Position numbers and translations under genes: made by a program. From contig JAFSWK010000040.1 of the NCBI GenBank assembly GCA_017444505.1, forward strand, positions 1 to 17,144: a DNA stretch of 17,144 bases. The letters run 5' to 3'. Below the pieces are notes generated by a model that was given only the letters and a program-made list of their open reading frames with translations, did not search any database and had not been told where the DNA came from. Numbering within the stretch: position 1 is the stretch's first letter; each line of letters begins with the position of its first letter. This DNA is from Rhodocyclaceae bacterium. GTDB lineage: Bacteria > Pseudomonadota > Gammaproteobacteria > Burkholderiales > Rhodocyclaceae. This document shows, piece after piece, positions 13,447 through 17,144 of the stretch.

Positions 13447-13544
13447 GTTTTTGTGCGCGCTCCCGGTCGGGCGCGGACACGAAAAACACGGCGGTGATTT
13501 CTTTATCGGCGTCTCCACGTCGCCGCTTCGCGCTCTGCGGCGGG

Positions 13545-15554
13545 CTATGGGAAAAACGTGTCGAAACGCACAATGCCCATGCCGCAGTAATAATCATCGG
13601 TGGCGATGGTGGCGATTTCGGCGCGTTCGCGCGGTGAGAGTTTTTCCCAGAACTGGGTGAAAAACGCTACGGCGTCGCGGCGGTGCAGGCGCTGCGCCAG
13701 GCCGCGTTCGACCAGCGCGCGCCAGTCGTGGGCAAAGGCCAGGGCACCGGCGCGCAGTTGCTGGCGCAGCGGCGCGCTTTCCTGCTCTTGCGCGCTGAGT
13801 TCCTGAAAATGCGGCACGCAGCGCCCGTCCGCATCCTGCACGTAGTGGCGGATTTGCGGGTCGTCCGAACCCATCAGCATTTCCATCGGCACGTTGTAGA
13901 GGTTCAGCGGATGGTCAGAGGGCGCGCGCAGGTTTTCTGCGTAGCAGCCGTGCAGCTTGACCGCATGACGTTCGCGCACCTGCGCGGCACCGTCGCGCGT
14001 GAGCATGTACAAGCCATGCACGGGGCGAGCCAGCAGGGTGCACAGGCGGTCTTGAATGCTGCCCGAATAGCCCACGTCCACCAGCGCCGCCGGACGGGTG
14101 TCGTCCCCCGCCAGGCCGATTTCGCGCAGATAGGCGAGCATGGGCGCGCGCTCGGCGCGGGCGCGTTCGAGAATTTCCGGCGCCAGCGCGTGCAGCGTGG
14201 GACGGATGGCGTCGATATTGCCGTCGGCAATGGTGACGTTGCGCGCGCGCGGCCAGCACCCTTCGCGGCGCAAGGCGGCGATGCGCGCTTCATTCAGGCG
14301 CAGACCAAAGCGGCGATAGAGCAAGGTTTCCAGCGCGTTGGGCGCGTACTGCGCGCGGGCGATGGCTTCGATGTCGTCGATGGATTCAATCATCGCCACC
14401 GAAATGGCGCGGCGCGAGAGCACCAGATAGCGGGCGTTCGCGGTGAGCGCGTCGTCCGGATACAGGGCGGTGAACACCGCCTGCATGAGCTGCCCTTCGC
14501 GGGCGAGAAAATACAGCCGTTCGATGCCGTGCGCGCGGGCGGTTTCATGCAGCCACTGGCAGAAGGCCACCAGCAAGGGGCCGACGACGGCGTAGCCCAT
14601 GCCTTCGCGCCCGCCTTGCGTCAGGCTGGCGGCGTCCAGCGTGGGCAACGGGCGCGGCGCGCCCATCGCTTGCTGCACAATCAGCCCCGCCCACAGATGG
14701 GAATCCATGTCGCCCGAATCGTTCGCACGCTGGCACAGCGCCTGCAAGCGCGGCGCGTGCGCCAGCCGCGCAATCGGGTTTTCCACCGCCAGCACGCGCA
14801 GCCCCAAACCTTTCGGCACGCTTTGGTCCGAGACGGGATTGTCGCCCAGCATCACGGCAGCCGCAGGCGGCACGCCTTCTTCGGCGAGAATGTGGCGGTA
14901 CAACTCGCCGCTTTCCTTGCGCACGCCGCATTCGGACGAGACATAGAGGCGGTCAAAGGCCGTAATGCCCGCTTCCAGCAACATGGCGCGGATTTCGTGT
15001 TCGCTCAGGAACATGTCGCTGGCCAGCACCACCCGTTTGCCCACCATGCGCGCCTGCGCGGGCAGACCGGCAAAGGCTTTGCGGGCACGCACCAGCGCGC
15101 GCTCCACGGTTTGTTCTTCGTTTTGCAGCGTGGCCGCATCACCGTCTTCCGTGCCGTACAGTTCCACGTAGGTGCGGCAAATGTCGGCAAGCGTCACATC
15201 GCGCGCACCGGCGCGACGGCGCGCTTCGGCTTCGGCGGCGCGGCGGCGTTCGGCATACTGCGGGCAATTCAGGCGGCGCGCCACCAGCGCCTTGATGGCG
15301 TCCGGGTCAAGCAGCGGGCGGCACAGCAAGGTGTCGAACACATCGAAAATCACCAGCCGCACATTCGCATCGGCCAGCGCCGCCGACCAGCCTGCGGCAT
15401 CAAAGGCGTCTGGCCATTGTGCCTGCGGCGTGCGGGCGTGGCGGCGCGCCAGCGCGCGGCGGCGCAATTCATTGCGCGCACGCGCAAGCGTCTCGCGCGG
15501 GCCGTGGTTGCGCAAATAACGCCATGCCTTGCCGACGAGTCTGCGCTTAGTCAT
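13545..15554 (-). CDS. HAD-superfamily hydrolase with large C-terminal domain, surface-polysaccharide type (COG5610-like)
   Basis: The product is 669 residues from the ATG at 15554, whose first codons overlap the glycosyltransferase stop by 8 nt; upstream in-frame sequence lies in the neighbour and is not homologous. The N-terminal part has every HAD motif: FDVFDTLL (70-77; nucleophile Asp71, acid/base Asp74), LASD (177-180), the lysine in GVRKESGELY (Lys213) and GDNPVSD (237-243). The long C-terminal part (about 300-669) has FLAREGQLM, YLVLSRRAIS, VDVGYSGSIQ and NVPMEMLMG. These motifs recur in HAD proteins encoded in capsule and O-antigen loci, whose exact reaction is not established. It is likely cytosolic. 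The link to a sugar transferase suggests a phosphosugar or glycan substrate; this is inference. Confidence 0.82.
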   Translation of the reverse strand: MTKRRLVGKAWRYLRNHGPRETLARARNELRRRALARRHARTPQAQWPDAFDAAGWSAALADANVRLVIFDVFDTLLCRPLLDPDAIKALVARRLNCPQYAERRRAAEAEARRRAGARDVTLADICRTYVELYGTEDGDAATLQNEEQTVERALVRARKAFAGLPAQARMVGKRVVLASDMFLSEHEIRAMLLEAGITAFDRLYVSSECGVRKESGELYRHILAEEGVPPAAAVMLGDNPVSDQSVPKGLGLRVLAVENPIARLAHAPRLQALCQRANDSGDMDSHLWAGLIVQQAMGAPRPLPTLDAASLTQGGREGMGYAVVGPLLVAFCQWLHETARAHGIERLYFLAREGQLMQAVFTALYPDDALTANARYLVLSRRAISVAMIESIDDIEAIARAQYAPNALETLLYRRFGLRLNEARIAALRREGCWPRARNVTIADGNIDAIRPTLHALAPEILERARAERAPMLAYLREIGLAGDDTRPAALVDVGYSGSIQDRLCTLLARPVHGLYMLTRDGAAQVRERHAVKLHGCYAENLRAPSDHPLNLYNVPMEMLMGSDDPQIRHYVQDADGRCVPHFQELSAQEQESAPLRQQLRAGALAFAHDWRALVERGLAQRLHRRDAVAFFTQFWEKLSPRERAEIATIATDDYYCGMGIVRFDTFFP

Positions 15555-16494
15555 CTTCGCCCCGCGTATTTTGTGGAAAACCGCCGAAGAGTACCGCAAA
15601 CAGCAACCCAAGTTGCCCCAGCGCGGTTTGCCGGTAAGCGCCGCTTTGCCGCCAGCCTTGCCAGCGCGCGCGCAGCGAGGGCGATTGTAACTGCCGCGCG
15701 GCATCGAGCAGGCGGACGTTTTCGGGCGTGAGCACGTCGCGCGCACGGGTATGCAGCGCGTCCAGATTGTCCACCACCCAGCGGCCATATTCGCCTTGCA
15801 AGAGTTTGCGCGCCCGCGCCGATTGCGCCCGCCAGCCACGGTTGCGCCCCATCAGGTTGCCCGTGTGCTGGCGATAATCCAGACTGGGCACGCGGTCGAA
15901 CACCAGTTGCCCGCCGCAGCCGGTGAGCAGCAGATACAGCCACCAGTCGTGCGCCGGGACTTCCGCCGCGCCCGTGCGCACCAGCAGTTGCCGTGCGGCT
16001 TCGTTGAACACCATGGTGTTGCCACCGGCCAGACATTGCACCAGCGCGTGCCGAAAACCCGCCGGACGGCGATAGTCGGATGAGACGCCCATCACTTGCC
16101 CGTTTTCACTCACCCAGCGCGTGCGGCTGCAATAGAGCGCCGGACGGCTGGCATCCCGCACGCGCAGCGCATCGAGCGCGCGTGCAAGATGATCGGGATG
16201 CCAGATGTCATCCTGATCGCACCAGGCGCAATACGGAGCGGGGTCGGCCAGCGAAGCGGACAGCGACAGAAAATTGGCGGCGTGCCCGCGCCGCGGCCCT
16301 TGGCGGACGTGCACCGGCTGGGGCACGCGGGCGGCAAAATCGCGCACGATTTGCAAAGTGTCGTCCGTCGAGCCGTCGTCCGAGACGGTCAGCGTCCAGT
16401 CGTCATGCGTTTGCGCGCGCAGGGATTCCAGTTGTTCGGGCAGCCAGCGTTCGCCCTGAAACGTGCACAGCAGGATGGCCACTGTTTGCGTCAT
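15547..16494 (-). CDS. Family 2 glycosyltransferase (rhamnosyltransferase-like)
   Basis: The 315-residue product starts at the ATG at 16494, preceded by a GGGGGA ribosome binding site. It has the GT-A fold typical of family 2: the N-terminal VAILLCTFQGERWLPEQLES, SDDGSTDDT (38-46, nucleotide-sugar binding), WCDQDDIW (91-98, the metal-binding DxD region), AGGNTMVFN (156-164) and the HDWW motif (182-185) with a likely catalytic acid. LDYRQHTGNLMG (205-216) is common in rhamnosyl- and galactosyl-transferases that build O-antigen, capsule or lipooligosaccharide. It has no membrane helix in the catalytic part; a hydrophobic GLLFAVLFGG stretch near the C-terminus could associate with the membrane. 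Donor and acceptor cannot be read. It follows apaH by 14 nt and overlaps the HAD-protein gene by 8 nt. Confidence 0.9.
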   Translation of the reverse strand: MTQTVAILLCTFQGERWLPEQLESLRAQTHDDWTLTVSDDGSTDDTLQIVRDFAARVPQPVHVRQGPRRGHAANFLSLSASLADPAPYCAWCDQDDIWHPDHLARALDALRVRDASRPALYCSRTRWVSENGQVMGVSSDYRRPAGFRHALVQCLAGGNTMVFNEAARQLLVRTGAAEVPAHDWWLYLLLTGCGGQLVFDRVPSLDYRQHTGNLMGRNRGWRAQSARARKLLQGEYGRWVVDNLDALHTRARDVLTPENVRLLDAARQLQSPSLRARWQGWRQSGAYRQTALGQLGLLFAVLFGGFPQNTRGEDD

Positions 16495-16508
16495 GGCATC
16501 CCCCGTCG

Positions 16509-17144
16509 CTACCGGCTGGCTTTTACCTGAAAGACGGCGCGGTCTTCCAGCCGCACGGCGGTGAGTTTTTCGCCCCACACGCAGCCGGTATCGAGCGCAA
16601 TCAGCCCGGGTTCGACACGCAAGCCCAGCGCCGACCAGTGGCCAAAGACGATGGTGTAGTCAAACGAGGCGCGCCACGGGTGCGCAAACCACGGCATATA
16701 GCCATCGGGCGCATCTTCCGGCGGGCCTTTGGTGTCAAACTCCATGTCGCCGTTGCGGTTGCACAGCCGCAGGCGGGTGAGCGCATTGACCACTACGCGC
16801 AGGCGGTCGATGCCGGTGAGATGGTCGTTCCAGTTCACCGGCTGGTTGCCCCACAGTTGCGCGAGCACCGCGCGCCAGTCGTCCCCCGCCAGCGCTGCGT
16901 GCGCTTCATGCGCAAGGCTTGCCGCCTGCGGCACCGTCCACACCGGCAAAAGTCCGGCGTGCACCAGCACAAAATCGTCTTCCACATGCAGCAGCGGGCG
17001 GCGGCGCAGCCAGTCAATCAGCCCGTCGCGGTCGGGCGAATCCAGAATGACTTGCAGGGTGTCGCGGCGTTTGCGGATGAAGTCGCCCTCGCCTTCGCAG
17101 GCCAGACGCAGCAGATAAATATCGTGATTGCCCAGCACGGTGCC
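16509..17144 (-). CDS. apaH: Symmetrical bis(5'-nucleosyl)-tetraphosphatase ApaH, 5' end beyond window
   Basis: About 211 C-terminal residues are present; the first ~60 of a ~275-residue protein, including the GDxQG metal motif, lie past the right edge, and the frame is open to 17144. ApaH splits Ap4A into two ADP and so controls stress dinucleotides and Np4 RNA caps. Visible motifs are VLGNHDIYLL (the metallophosphoesterase GNHD), RRDTLQVIL, HAGLLPVW, LWGNQPVNW, DRLRVVVNALTRLRLC, PWF, FGHWSALG and LDTGCVWGEKLTAVRLED, which together are specific to ApaH. It appears to lead the two surface-glycan genes downstream, 14 nt from the glycosyltransferase start. Confidence 0.95.
   Translation of the reverse strand, partial: GTVLGNHDIYLLRLACEGEGDFIRKRRDTLQVILDSPDRDGLIDWLRRRPLLHVEDDFVLVHAGLLPVWTVPQAASLAHEAHAALAGDDWRAVLAQLWGNQPVNWNDHLTGIDRLRVVVNALTRLRLCNRNGDMEFDTKGPPEDAPDGYMPWFAHPWRASFDYTIVFGHWSALGLRVEPGLIALDTGCVWGEKLTAVRLEDRAVFQVKASR

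Larger units (their letters stand above)
13149..13544. other. 396-bp intergenic region made of palindromic repeats
   Basis: This is the only long gap in the window. No frame here looks like a protein. Besides the repeats listed separately, it holds the ribosome binding site and probable promoter of the DUF2782 operon at its left end. At its right end is a small stem CGCCGC/GCGGCG (13521-13526 and 13537-13542) just past the HAD-protein stop. No convincing intrinsic terminator for the apaH-GT2-HAD unit was found. Confidence 0.7.

Noticed and set aside
13374..13452. Hairpin plus T5 as a terminator of a plus-strand gene
   Set aside because: No plus-strand gene lies upstream within the window; both neighbouring units are transcribed on the minus strand, so it is kept only as a repeat.
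13683..15731. 682-codon open frame on the plus strand opposite the HAD protein
   Set aside because: The HAD frame has complete catalytic motifs and proper coupling to the glycosyltransferase; the antisense frame is rich in Gln/Arg/His with no recognisable domain.

Overview
The window is about 60% or more GC, tightly packed and almost wholly coding. Its gene sets are typical of a Gram-negative proteobacterium: mnmG-rsmG-parA; nadD-rsfS-rlmH; a type II (APH-fold) homoserine kinase paired with a DUF2782 protein; and apaH. The last two sets, together with the lipoproteins and membrane proteins, point to Gammaproteobacteria or Betaproteobacteria. A Cardiobacteriales- or Neisseriales-like organism is possible, but this rests on gene content only. 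Most of the window is ordinary chromosomal housekeeping. No phage, plasmid, insertion sequence, CRISPR array or RNA gene was seen.

Left part (1-3400). The first 35 codons of a peptide-type ABC transporter permease run off the left edge on the minus strand. Divergent from it, behind a good -10 box, is a five-helix LTA-synthase-like sulfatase-fold enzyme. Its stop overlaps the start of exodeoxyribonuclease III. Facing these on the minus strand is a decayed BrnT/BrnA toxin-antitoxin pair: brnA is intact with a strong ribosome binding site, while brnT keeps only its C-terminal half.

Middle part (3319-9485, plus strand). metY (O-acetylhomoserine sulfhydrylase) has its own promoter, a possible leader hairpin with a T-run, and a clear terminator. 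Next come three small genes: a DUF3861 protein, a lipoprotein and a GNAT acetyltransferase. They are followed by the overlapping operon mnmG-rsmG-parA. No parB follows parA; the next gene is convergent.

Right part (9520-17144, minus strand). Two transcription units lie here. The first reads DUF2782, thrB, a polytopic membrane protein, nadD, rsfS, rlmH, with short gaps or overlaps throughout. The second reads apaH (5' end off the window), a family 2 glycosyltransferase, and a 669-residue HAD-domain protein of the type found in surface-polysaccharide loci. Between them, 13149-13544 is the only large non-coding stretch. It holds a mosaic of palindromic repeats with the form of REP/REPIN elements: short hairpins preceded by GTAG or GGAG, one pair in inverted orientation. 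This is the most unusual structure in the window and implies a family of copies elsewhere in the genome, perhaps moved by a RAYT-type transposase not present here.
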